From: Oscillospiraceae bacterium
GTDB lineage: Bacteria > Bacillota > Clostridia > Oscillospirales > SIG627
DNA length: 38,460 bases
Assembly: GCA_015064635.1 (NCBI GenBank)
Contig: SVRV01000025.1
Location: forward strand, 1 to 38,460
Direction: 5' to 3'
Part shown: in pieces, positions 6,164 through 13,422 of the stretch
Position numbering within the stretch: position 1 is the first letter of the stretch
Layout: each line of letters opens with the position of its first letter
Made by a program: the position numbers and the translations under genes
The notes under the pieces: generated by a model
The model's input: the letters and a program-made list of their open reading frames with translations, nothing else
What the model was told of the DNA's origin: nothing
Database searches by the model: none

Positions 6164-8428
6164 ATGGATAAGAAGGAATTAACCGCCGCTGTAAAAAAGC
6201 TGGCATACGACCTCGGAGCCGATATGGTGGGCATCGCCCCCGTTTCACGTTTTGACGGACAGGCTCGGATGATTCATCCGAAAGCACATCTTCCCGAAGC
6301 AAAATCGGTAATTTGCTTTGGTATACACCACCCCGATGCTTCGGTTGAATGGTGTGGTGAGCCTAACCCCAACTACCCCGAAGCCTTTCAGATTGGAATG
6401 ATTCCAAAGCTCGATACAATGTGTTATCGTGTTGCGAAAATGCTCGAAAAAGAAGGCTTCACAACAGTTGCACAGCCTTGCAGTACCTATTGGCGACACA
6501 GACAGTACAAGGACATTCCCTATGAGCATGCAGCTGCCTTCAGCCATATGGCGGCTTTTGTTGCCTGTGGTCTTGGTGAATACGGATATCACGGTATGGT
6601 GCTTTCACCCGAATATGGACCGCGTGAAAGAATTATTTGTATTATTACGTCAGCAGACCTTGAGCCGGACCCACTGTACAGAGGAGAGCCGCTTTGTGAT
6701 AAGTGCAAGATGTGTGCGAGAAACTGTATTGGCTTAAACTACGAAAAGGAAAAACTCAACACTCCAAACTTCATTGAATTTGAAATAGAAGGCAAAAAGT
6801 TCAGTTACCTCAATATTAACCGTTGGCGCTGTTTCTACGGTGAACAGGCGCACCTCGACACAACGAAGCTTTCCGACTATGTACATATGGACGAGCAAAC
6901 TATATACGATGCAATGGAAACTGTACCGCGTATGAATATTCAAGGATATATGTGTAAATCCTTCAAATATTGTATGAATAAGCAGAAACGCTTATGGGAT
7001 AAAAAATACACACCGGGAGTCCGCAGAAAGAAGGAGCTGTCAAGCGTAAGCAAGACAGAAATGCTCGAAAAAATAATCGAAATGGCGATAAACAGCGGTG
7101 TTGATCGTATGGCTATTGCACCTCTTTCCGATTTTGAAAGTGCAAAACCTCTCTTTGAAAAGGGGTTTCGTACCGAGCAATTCTTCGACACCTTCACCAC
7201 GGTACTGACCTTCGGCAGATCTGTCTGCAAATACAGAAAAGACGTAGACCTTGAAGCTCGGAATGAAATGCATATCGGACTACCTACCACCGACCGTATA
7301 TCTCAATGTCTTATTGACGTATCTCGCTATCTTGATGATTTGGGATATGAGGCGATTCAGGATTGGACACATACGGGAGTGAAAAGTTTTTACAAGATGC
7401 CTGACGTTGGAGCTGCGGGTATTTCGGGACAGAACGCCAAAAATGCAGGCTGGTACAAGGATGGCGAAGAGTTGTATACCGTTTCGGTCATTTGCAACGT
7501 ACCGTTTGACAGAGAGATACGCACACTCCGAGAATGGGATGAAAATTGCTTCCCGGAGTTGGATCTCAACTCACCTATATTTAAAAACGCTGAGATGATA
7601 AGTGTAGGGGATATTGACTCAATAAAATACCGCGGCTTTGAAAAAATCAGAAAGCTATACCCAAATTGCAAATCCATTGTTGCTATTGCAAACGAGATTC
7701 CGGAAAGAATGGTAGAGCTTGCTTGTAATCAGGAGGCAGAGGACGGAGCCCCATATGCGTTTATGCACTATGAAACCCTGAAGGAGTGTATCTGGACAGG
7801 TGAAGACCTTTGCAGTGTGCTTAATAAACAAGGATATTTTGCAATCACCTTGCCGGATCTTGAGCCTGATTCTTATATGACGATAGGTAAGCTTGGCCGT
7901 CACATGCCCGACCTTGCTGCAAATGCTCCCTATGCCGCAGCGGCAGGACTTGGTAGTATCGGAAAGAGCGGAATGCTCATTCATCCTGATTGCGGACCTC
8001 GTCTCAGATTTGTTTTTGTTATTACCGATGCTCCTTTAACTGCAACTAAGCCCTTTACCGAAAGTCTTTGTGACAGTAGCTGTACCGCTTGTGCAGAGGC
8101 GTGTCCTATGAAGGCTTTGTCAAACGAAGCTTGTACCGACATTGTAATCCGTGAAGGTCAGACGTATAGGACTATGAAGCGTGACGAAACCCGTTGTATG
8201 TGGGCAAGGTCACTTGCACTTTCCGAGGGTGCGGGCTCGGGAATGCTTGGATGGCAGATTCCAAAGCTTGATGTCCCCGAAAGAATAACCGATGAAAAGA
8301 TAGAAGAAGTATTGAACGCAAAGGATAAGATTCAGACACTTTGCTATCAATGTCCCAATTTTACCGATATTATTGTGGAAAGATGTCTCCAGGTTTGCCC
8401 TGTGGGTAAAAAGCTTAAGAATGATTAG
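6164..8428 (+). CDS. Double-length QueG-like 4Fe-4S protein (COG1600 type, two tandem modules)
   Basis: 754 aa from ATG 6164 (GGAGAAG upstream); the longer frame to 6002 runs back into the divergent AraC gene and is rejected. Two copies of an epoxyqueuosine reductase/reductive-dehalogenase-like module are fused. Module 1 (about 1-330) has CGLGEYGYHGMVLSPEYGPR and a cysteine set C178, C181, C184, C188. Module 2 (about 345-754) has GLGSIGKSGMLIHPDCGPR, a canonical C640-xx-C643-xxx-C647-P cluster, and a second set near the C-terminus (CYQC, then CLQVCPVG). QueG itself is about half this length. Module 1 lacks the second cysteine set and the CP proline, so it may have lost one cluster. It is cytosolic, with no export signal. 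Its job is unknown; a redox or corrinoid-dependent role is family inference. Confidence 0.7.
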   Translation: MDKKELTAAVKKLAYDLGADMVGIAPVSRFDGQARMIHPKAHLPEAKSVICFGIHHPDASVEWCGEPNPNYPEAFQIGMIPKLDTMCYRVAKMLEKEGFTTVAQPCSTYWRHRQYKDIPYEHAAAFSHMAAFVACGLGEYGYHGMVLSPEYGPRERIICIITSADLEPDPLYRGEPLCDKCKMCARNCIGLNYEKEKLNTPNFIEFEIEGKKFSYLNINRWRCFYGEQAHLDTTKLSDYVHMDEQTIYDAMETVPRMNIQGYMCKSFKYCMNKQKRLWDKKYTPGVRRKKELSSVSKTEMLEKIIEMAINSGVDRMAIAPLSDFESAKPLFEKGFRTEQFFDTFTTVLTFGRSVCKYRKDVDLEARNEMHIGLPTTDRISQCLIDVSRYLDDLGYEAIQDWTHTGVKSFYKMPDVGAAGISGQNAKNAGWYKDGEELYTVSVICNVPFDREIRTLREWDENCFPELDLNSPIFKNAEMISVGDIDSIKYRGFEKIRKLYPNCKSIVAIANEIPERMVELACNQEAEDGAPYAFMHYETLKECIWTGEDLCSVLNKQGYFAITLPDLEPDSYMTIGKLGRHMPDLAANAPYAAAAGLGSIGKSGMLIHPDCGPRLRFVFVITDAPLTATKPFTESLCDSSCTACAEACPMKALSNEACTDIVIREGQTYRTMKRDETRCMWARSLALSEGAGSGMLGWQIPKLDVPERITDEKIEEVLNAKDKIQTLCYQCPNFTDIIVERCLQVCPVGKKLKND

Positions 8429-9052
8429 TTTGTTTCAATAAGCGGAATACAGACGGCACTTGCCGAAAACGATATTCCCTGCAAGAGAATGTTCTCCGAT
8501 ATCGGCATTATGCAAAAGCTTTCAAGCAGAATGGAAAAGGGTGAAAAGTATTATTACACGGGAACGTACAGCGGAGATTTTACCGCAATTATCAAAAGTC
8601 GGGACTTAATTACCTGGGAATATGTGTCACAGCCCGATTTTATAAACGATTCCAAATGGGAAAATGCCACCTACGTCCTTGGAGATCGTGTATTTTACTT
8701 CGTAAGACAGCAGGACGACAATGACTGTGGCTTTTTAACTGTTTATAATATTTTGACAAATACTTGGGACAGAGCTGTTGAAATTGAAGATTGCCAGTCA
8801 AGAGGAGACTTTATCTTCTATAACGGTGGACTGTATCTCTTCCATGCCCCAATCAACCGTGAGCATATAGGAATTGTCAAAATTGATACCGATGACATAA
8901 CAAACAGCGAGACCCTCTTACAAGCAAAAATGCACACAAGCTGTTTTTATCCCTTTGTGCAATATTATAAGGATAATGAACTTGCAATGTCCTACACCAT
9001 TTCAAGAAAGCATATAAGTCTTGCAAGGTTTACTTTGAAAAAATATTTATAA
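8429..9052 (+). pseudogene. 5'-truncated propeller-type glycosidase or sialidase-like protein
   Basis: The frame stays open straight after the TAG of the preceding gene and reads as protein (FVSISGIQTALAENDIP and onward), although the first ATG is only at 8489 and has no good ribosome binding site. From 8489 there are 187 aa of repeated beta-blade sequence (SRDLITWEYVSQPDF, LGDRVFYFVRQ, AMSYTISRKHISLARFTL), like the C-terminal blades of a five-bladed propeller hydrolase. I infer that the N-terminal part was deleted and the stub now lies in frame behind the Fe-S protein. It could be a real short gene from 8489, but this is less likely. Confidence 0.55.
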
Positions 9053-9067
9053 GAGTAATATTTGCAT

Positions 9068-9171
9068 AAGCTCTGTATAAGAATAAATCGTCTTTCAAAC
9101 GTCTTTTAATAAGATAAAGTGTTGGACACATCATTTTTGAGAAATCATGAATGATGTGTCTAATATTTTTT
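9068..9171 (+). repeat. Extended intergenic repeat, copy B
   Basis: Matches 2204-2310 over about 100 bp with scattered differences (GAATAAATC, TCTTTCAAAC and TCTTTTAATAAGATAAA shared). It ends in the same GACACATCAT hairpin. It follows the truncated propeller gene directly, as copy A follows the truncated four-helix-bundle stub. Confidence 0.75.
9122..9171 (+). terminator. GACACATCAT-family hairpin 3
   Basis: TTGGACACATCATT (9122-9135) pairs with AATGATGTGTCTAA (9150-9163), with one G-T wobble, then T-run 9166-9171. Confidence 0.85.
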
Positions 9172-9183
9172 GGGAGAAAAATC

Positions 9184-9226
9184 TTGACAAGGGTAAAAAA
9201 ATAATGTATAATTGGAACGTTCCGAA
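9184..9226 (+). promoter_or_regulatory. lacI-type promoter with palindromic operator
   Basis: Consensus TTGACA (9184-9189), 17 bp, TATAAT (9207-9212). The palindrome TTGGAACGTTCCGAA (9212-9226) starts at the last base of the -10 box and covers the start point. The same operator core recurs at 10351-10365, so this LacI protein most likely represses its own gene and the next operon. Confidence 0.85.
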
Positions 9227-9248
9227 TTTGTGAAAGGAGGTAATCAAC

Positions 9249-10292
9249 GTGGGAGTTTCAATTATAGAGATTGCGGCGCTTGCAGGGGTTTCGAAATCTA
9301 CGGTTTCTGCGGTAATCAACAATCATCCCAACGTAAGACCATCAACACGTGAGCGTGTTATGAAGGCCATAAAGGAGCTTGACTATCATCCGAATATTGC
9401 CGCTCGTGAATTATCTACGTCCTTTCCTATGAATATCGGTATTCTGATGCCGGCGTATAAGGGGAGTAGTCTTGGCGGTGAACACAAGTACTTTGCAAGT
9501 ATTGATGAAGGCTCAAACCTTGAGCTTGTTTCTCAGTTGATTGAGAAGATATCACGAACAAGATACGGCGTACTTGTCGAACACGCTGTTGTATCCGATG
9601 GAGTACCGGAGCTTCCTGCTTTTGCACTTTCAAAGAGGGTTTCGGGAATCTTTCAGATAAGTCCTCTGTTTTCGGAAGATTACGTCCGAAAAATGAGAGA
9701 ATACGTTCCGAATATAGTTGAAATAGGAGCGATTAACCCTGAATGTGACAGTGTTTATACCGATTATACGGAAATTGGTAGGCTTTCTGTAGATTATCTC
9801 GTCCGCTTTGGACACAAAAAAATCGCATTTATCAATTGTAATCCCGAAAGCAGAACGTCAAATTCAAGACTTGACGGTTATATATCGGGCTTGAAACAGA
9901 ATGGTATAGAGTATGATGCAAGCATTGTGAAAAATTCTCCGTTTTGCGGTATAGGGGGATATCAGGCATTTGAAAATCTCTGGCACTCCTGCAAAGAAAA
10001 GCCGACAGCAGTCATTTGTGCTACAAGCGTGATGGCAGGCGGTGCATTGCGCTTTATGCAGGAAAACGGAATTTCCGTACCAAACGACGTTTCTGTTGTA
10101 TGTAACGGTGACAACGTTATTTCCGAGTTTTCAAACCCTCGTCTTACGGCTATTTGCCGAGATAAAACCGAGATTGCCGAGCTGGCGTTTTCGATGATGA
10201 ATGAGCACTTGAAGAATAGTGATGCTCCTGTTTCTTCTGTTAAAACAAAGAGCTTTATCATCGAACGAGAGTCGGTTAAAAAAATTAATTAA
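9249..10292 (+). CDS. LacI/GalR-family transcriptional repressor
   Basis: 347 aa starting at GTG 9249, with AAAGGAGG 8 nt upstream. The N-terminal LacI helix-turn-helix and hinge are clear: IIEIAALAGVSKSTVSAVIN, then VRPSTRERVMKAIKELDYHP and NIAARELS (residues 4-58). The rest is a periplasmic-binding-protein-like sensor domain (VDYLVRFGHKKIAFIN, DVSVVCNGDNVISEF, RLTAICRDKTEIAELA). It sits between two matching operators and should control itself and the FAD oxidoreductase pair in response to an unidentified sugar. Confidence 0.92.
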   Translation: MGVSIIEIAALAGVSKSTVSAVINNHPNVRPSTRERVMKAIKELDYHPNIAARELSTSFPMNIGILMPAYKGSSLGGEHKYFASIDEGSNLELVSQLIEKISRTRYGVLVEHAVVSDGVPELPAFALSKRVSGIFQISPLFSEDYVRKMREYVPNIVEIGAINPECDSVYTDYTEIGRLSVDYLVRFGHKKIAFINCNPESRTSNSRLDGYISGLKQNGIEYDASIVKNSPFCGIGGYQAFENLWHSCKEKPTAVICATSVMAGGALRFMQENGISVPNDVSVVCNGDNVISEFSNPRLTAICRDKTEIAELAFSMMNEHLKNSDAPVSSVKTKSFIIERESVKKIN

Positions 10293-10338
10293 AAGCAAGT
10301 CTGCATTGGTTTTGTTGATCGATTCAGACAAGCTTTTT
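10291..10338 (+). terminator. Terminator after the LacI gene
   Basis: AAAAGC plus AAGTCTG (10291-10303) pairs with CAGAC and GCTTTT (10325-10336), with a 2-bp AA/AA mismatch, followed by TT. It overlaps the stop codon of the LacI gene. Confidence 0.65.
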
Positions 10339-10350
10339 TAATAACGACAA

Positions 10351-10365
10351 TTCGGAACGTTCCGA
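10351..10365 (+). promoter_or_regulatory. LacI operator upstream of the FAD oxidoreductase operon
   Basis: TTCGGAACGTTCCGA contains the perfect 14-bp palindrome TCGGAACGTTCCGA (10352-10365), the same core as the site in the lacI-type promoter. It lies 53 bp before ATG 10418. A clear -35/-10 pair is not visible, so the start site is unknown. Confidence 0.8.
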
Positions 10366-10417
10366 TTATATGAATTAATACAATATTGAACAAAATTATA
10401 CAAAAGAGGTGCAAAAA

Positions 10418-11755
10418 ATGATATTTAAAATTGAATGTCCCGTGGAGGAGCGATATGATCTTGTTGTATGCGGGGGAGGACCTGCGGGATTCAGTGCGGC
10501 AATCTCTGCGGCAAGAAACGGTGTGAGGGTTGCCCTTGTTGAACAGATGGGATATCTTGGCGGTACGGCAACGGTTAACGGAGTAAACGTATTCAGTTGG
10601 GGCTATCACGATGGCACACGTCTTGTTACGGGTGGTATGTTTATGGAAATTTACAATGAGCTGCTGTCACGTGACGCTCTTATTCCTCATTGGCATTACG
10701 GTTGGGAGCCGTTTGATATGGAGGCATATAAGCTACTTCTTGACGAAAAAGTAAAAGAGGCGGGAGTTGACGTATATCTGGAATCATCTGTTGTTTCGGT
10801 AGCTATGGAGGAAAAAAGAATCACTCACATAATGCTCAATACTATCAAAGGAGCAATTGCGCTTGAAGCGAAGCAGTTTATAGATGCAACAGGAGACGGA
10901 CATCTTGCCATGCTTGCGGGTGTACCGTTTGAAATTGGACGTGAAAGTGATGGGGCGATACAGCCTTATACGATGATGTTTTTCGTGGGCGGTGTTGATT
11001 TTGACGTTATAAAGAACTATAACCGACGCGGCATGTGGAAGACCGAGGACAATCGCACTTACGTAAACGGTAACGGCTTTAGGGAGTTTATCGAAAAAGC
11101 GAATGCAGACGGGCTTGATTTTATCCCCAAAAAAACTATCGGCTCTATGTACAATATACCTTGGTTACCCGGAGTTTGCGGTATAAATTTCGGCAGAGTT
11201 TTTGCGGATAGAACACTTGATCCACGACGTCTGTTTGATGATACGGCAATCGGTCGCAAACAGGTGCAGGAGGGGGTAGAGATACTCAAAAAATATATCC
11301 CGGGCTTTGAAAATTGTTATCTTCTTGAAACGTCTCCAAAGATTGGCAGACGTGAAAGCCGTCGTATAAAAGGACTTTATACCATGACAAGTGAAGACGT
11401 GCGCGTTCAACGACAGTTTGACGATGTGATTGCTCAGGCTTGTTATCAGATTGACATTCATAATCCCACCGACTCAGGCTCGACTATAGTTCGTGTGCCT
11501 GAAGGAAGCCATTACGATATTCCGTTTCGTAGTCTTGTCCCTTGTAATTGCGACAATCTGTTGGTGGCGGGAAGATGTATCTCTGCGACTCACGAAGCTT
11601 TGGCTGCAGTTCGTGTTCAGCACATATGTATGGCAATGGGACAGGCGGCAGGAACGGCAGCGGCTATGTGTGTAGAATCGGGAATTAAGCCGTCGGAGCT
11701 TGATGTCACAGCACTTAAGAGTCTTCTTACAGAGCAGGGTGCGATTTTGGAGTAG
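10418..11755 (+). CDS. FAD-dependent oxidoreductase (FAD_oxidored/PF12831-like)
   Basis: 445 aa from ATG 10418. The GTG at 10409 lies inside the AGAGGTG ribosome binding site and is rejected. The N-terminal Rossmann motif is DLVVCGGGPAGFSAAISAA, then VALVEQMGYLGGTAT. Middle and late FAD-family motifs are QFIDATGDGHLAMLAG and NLLVAGRCISATHEALAAVR (the GR...A FAD-closing motif). Soluble, no signal peptide. Such enzymes commonly sit in carbohydrate loci and are often called xanthan-lyase-associated FAD proteins; the substrate is unknown. First gene of a two-gene operon with a paralogue, under the LacI operator. Confidence 0.82.
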   Translation: MIFKIECPVEERYDLVVCGGGPAGFSAAISAARNGVRVALVEQMGYLGGTATVNGVNVFSWGYHDGTRLVTGGMFMEIYNELLSRDALIPHWHYGWEPFDMEAYKLLLDEKVKEAGVDVYLESSVVSVAMEEKRITHIMLNTIKGAIALEAKQFIDATGDGHLAMLAGVPFEIGRESDGAIQPYTMMFFVGGVDFDVIKNYNRRGMWKTEDNRTYVNGNGFREFIEKANADGLDFIPKKTIGSMYNIPWLPGVCGINFGRVFADRTLDPRRLFDDTAIGRKQVQEGVEILKKYIPGFENCYLLETSPKIGRRESRRIKGLYTMTSEDVRVQRQFDDVIAQACYQIDIHNPTDSGSTIVRVPEGSHYDIPFRSLVPCNCDNLLVAGRCISATHEALAAVRVQHICMAMGQAAGTAAAMCVESGIKPSELDVTALKSLLTEQGAILE

Positions 11756-11768
11756 GGGGGGACAATAT

Positions 11769-13136
11769 ATGAGAACTGTAATTGAACCAAGCCGTGAAAT
11801 ACCGATTATAAATGAAGTGGATATAGCTGTTGTCGGAGGTGGTTGCACCGGCGTTTTTGCTGCAATACGCTCGGCACGTCTCGGCGCAAGGGTAGCAATA
11901 ATCGAAGCAACGGGCTCCTTCGGTGGTGTTGCTACAAATGGATTTGTCTGTGTATGGCACACCCTTTGCGATACTACCTTAAATCGACAAATTATCGGAG
12001 GCCTTACCGAGGAAACTATAGAACGATTAAAGCGCATCCCTCACGGTATAAGAATTAATTTGCCAAAAGATGAAGAAAAGCACGTCTTCAGAAAATCAAC
12101 CTATGCAAATTATCATCTGAACACCGAGGAGTTGAAGATAGAGCTTGATACAATGCTCACAGAAGCGGGAGTTATACCCTATCTTCACACCAAATACTCT
12201 GCTCCGTACATTGATAACGGTGAGCTTTGCGGAGTTATTGTGGAGCAACGCTCAGGAAGAGGCGTTATTCTCGCAAAGCAGTTTATTGATGCCTCGGCAG
12301 ACGGATTCCTGGGGGCAGATATGGGGATGGAGGTTTACCGCCACGAAACACTACAGCCTGCAACCTCTGCGGCGCGTGTTTACGGTTGGGACAAGCTGAC
12401 GGACCCACTTAATATTTTGAAGAACAACCAGGAGTATATCGGATGCCGCCCGGGATGGCAAGACGGACTTGCCGATATTCCAAACGTTATGAATTGGTTT
12501 AAAAGCAATGTTATGGAGGATTGTTCCGTAGGAGATGCTCTTACAAGGGCTGAAATGACGGGACGCGCTCAGATTCGCAGAATGCTTGAGGTTTTGAGAT
12601 CACAGGATTCGGGGGCGGATGAATTGGCTCTTATCGGTCTTTCTTCTGCTATCGGCATACGCGAAACAAGACAGCTCACCTGTAGTTATCAATTTACTGT
12701 AGACGATTTGTGCTACGGACGTAAATTTGATGATGCTGTTGCTTACTGTGCGTATCCAATGGATATACACCATCCGCTGAAAAACACAGCGTACCGCTAT
12801 CTTGATGGTACAGAAGAAATAGTTGAGATTGGCAAGGAAAATCGTCTTGTTCGTTGGAGAAATGATACCGACGTATATCCGACCTATTGGCAGATGCCGT
12901 ATCGGTCAATGCTTCCGAAGGATATTCCCAATCTTCTTATTTGCGGTCGCGCAATAGATGCCGACAAAGGGGCTTTTGCGGCGGCACGTGTTATGATTTC
13001 CTTGAACCAAACAGGTGAAGCTGCAGGAGTTGCGGCAGTAGAAGCACTTACAAGCGACCGCACAGTTCAGAATATTGATATTGCCTCTATGCGTAGAAAA
13101 ATGAAGCAAGGTGGCTCGATAATACCTGAAAATTAG
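11769..13136 (+). CDS. FAD-dependent oxidoreductase, paralogue of the preceding gene
   Basis: 455 aa from ATG 11769, 13 nt after the previous stop, with a G-rich ribosome binding site (AGGGGGGGAC). Family motifs: VDIAVVGGGCTGVFAAIRSA, VAIIEATGSFGGVAT, FIDASADGFLGADMG and NLLICGRAIDADKGAFAAAR. It keeps the same architecture as its upstream partner but is clearly diverged, so the two may form a heteromer or act on successive intermediates. The operon ends at the GACACATCAT hairpin at 13201. Confidence 0.82.
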   Translation: MRTVIEPSREIPIINEVDIAVVGGGCTGVFAAIRSARLGARVAIIEATGSFGGVATNGFVCVWHTLCDTTLNRQIIGGLTEETIERLKRIPHGIRINLPKDEEKHVFRKSTYANYHLNTEELKIELDTMLTEAGVIPYLHTKYSAPYIDNGELCGVIVEQRSGRGVILAKQFIDASADGFLGADMGMEVYRHETLQPATSAARVYGWDKLTDPLNILKNNQEYIGCRPGWQDGLADIPNVMNWFKSNVMEDCSVGDALTRAEMTGRAQIRRMLEVLRSQDSGADELALIGLSSAIGIRETRQLTCSYQFTVDDLCYGRKFDDAVAYCAYPMDIHHPLKNTAYRYLDGTEEIVEIGKENRLVRWRNDTDVYPTYWQMPYRSMLPKDIPNLLICGRAIDADKGAFAAARVMISLNQTGEAAGVAAVEALTSDRTVQNIDIASMRRKMKQGGSIIPEN

Positions 13137-13200
13137 TTGTTTTTATAGGACTATTTTAAGTAAAGTAAAATCTTTTACCCACAATTCAATAAAAAAAGTC

Positions 13201-13245
13201 GGACACATCATAGGCTTTTTGCCCATGATGTGTCCAATTTTTTTT
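13201..13245 (+). terminator. GACACATCAT-family hairpin 4
   Basis: GGACACATCAT (13201-13211) pairs with ATGATGTGTCC (13225-13235). The loop contains an extra GGC/GCC stem. T-run 13238-13245. Confidence 0.88.
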
Positions 13246-13288
13246 GCCTGAAAGGAGAGGTTTTATAATGAAAAAGCTTAAAATGTAA
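13246..13288 (+). other. Ribosome binding site with six-codon abortive frame after the hairpin
   Basis: AAAGGAGAGG (13251-13260) lies 7 nt before ATG 13268, whose frame is only MKKLKM-stop. The same 47-bp block, with the ribosome binding site kept and the ATG mutated, follows hairpin 5 at 16763-16809. It looks like the preserved start of a lost gene (MKK is typical of a signal peptide start) or a leader peptide. Confidence 0.45.
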
Positions 13289-13376
13289 TTGCTTCATAAC
13301 GAAGTGCTATAATCACCCAAACATACAAATAAATGTCGGAATAGAACATTGACAAAATGTAATTGCGTGATATAAT
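13280..13376 (+). promoter_or_regulatory. Promoter of the sialidase-like gene with a 13-bp direct repeat
   Basis: TTGACA (13349-13354), 16 bp, TATAAT (13371-13376). AAAATGTAATTGC occurs at 13280-13292 and again at 13354-13366, inside the spacer. The first copy also precedes a TATAAT (13308-13313), but with poor spacing. The repeat could be a regulator site or a promoter duplication. Confidence 0.65.
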
Positions 13377-13422
13377 GAAGCATAGATTATGCGAAAGTCA
13401 AAAGGGGAGGTAACAAACAACT

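Noticed and set aside
8426-8428. TAG as a recoded (pyrrolysine) codon joining the Fe-S protein to the propeller fragment
   Set aside because: The protein already ends with the family's CPVGKK-type tail, the downstream sequence is an unrelated fold, and no recoding signal is evident; deletion is simpler.
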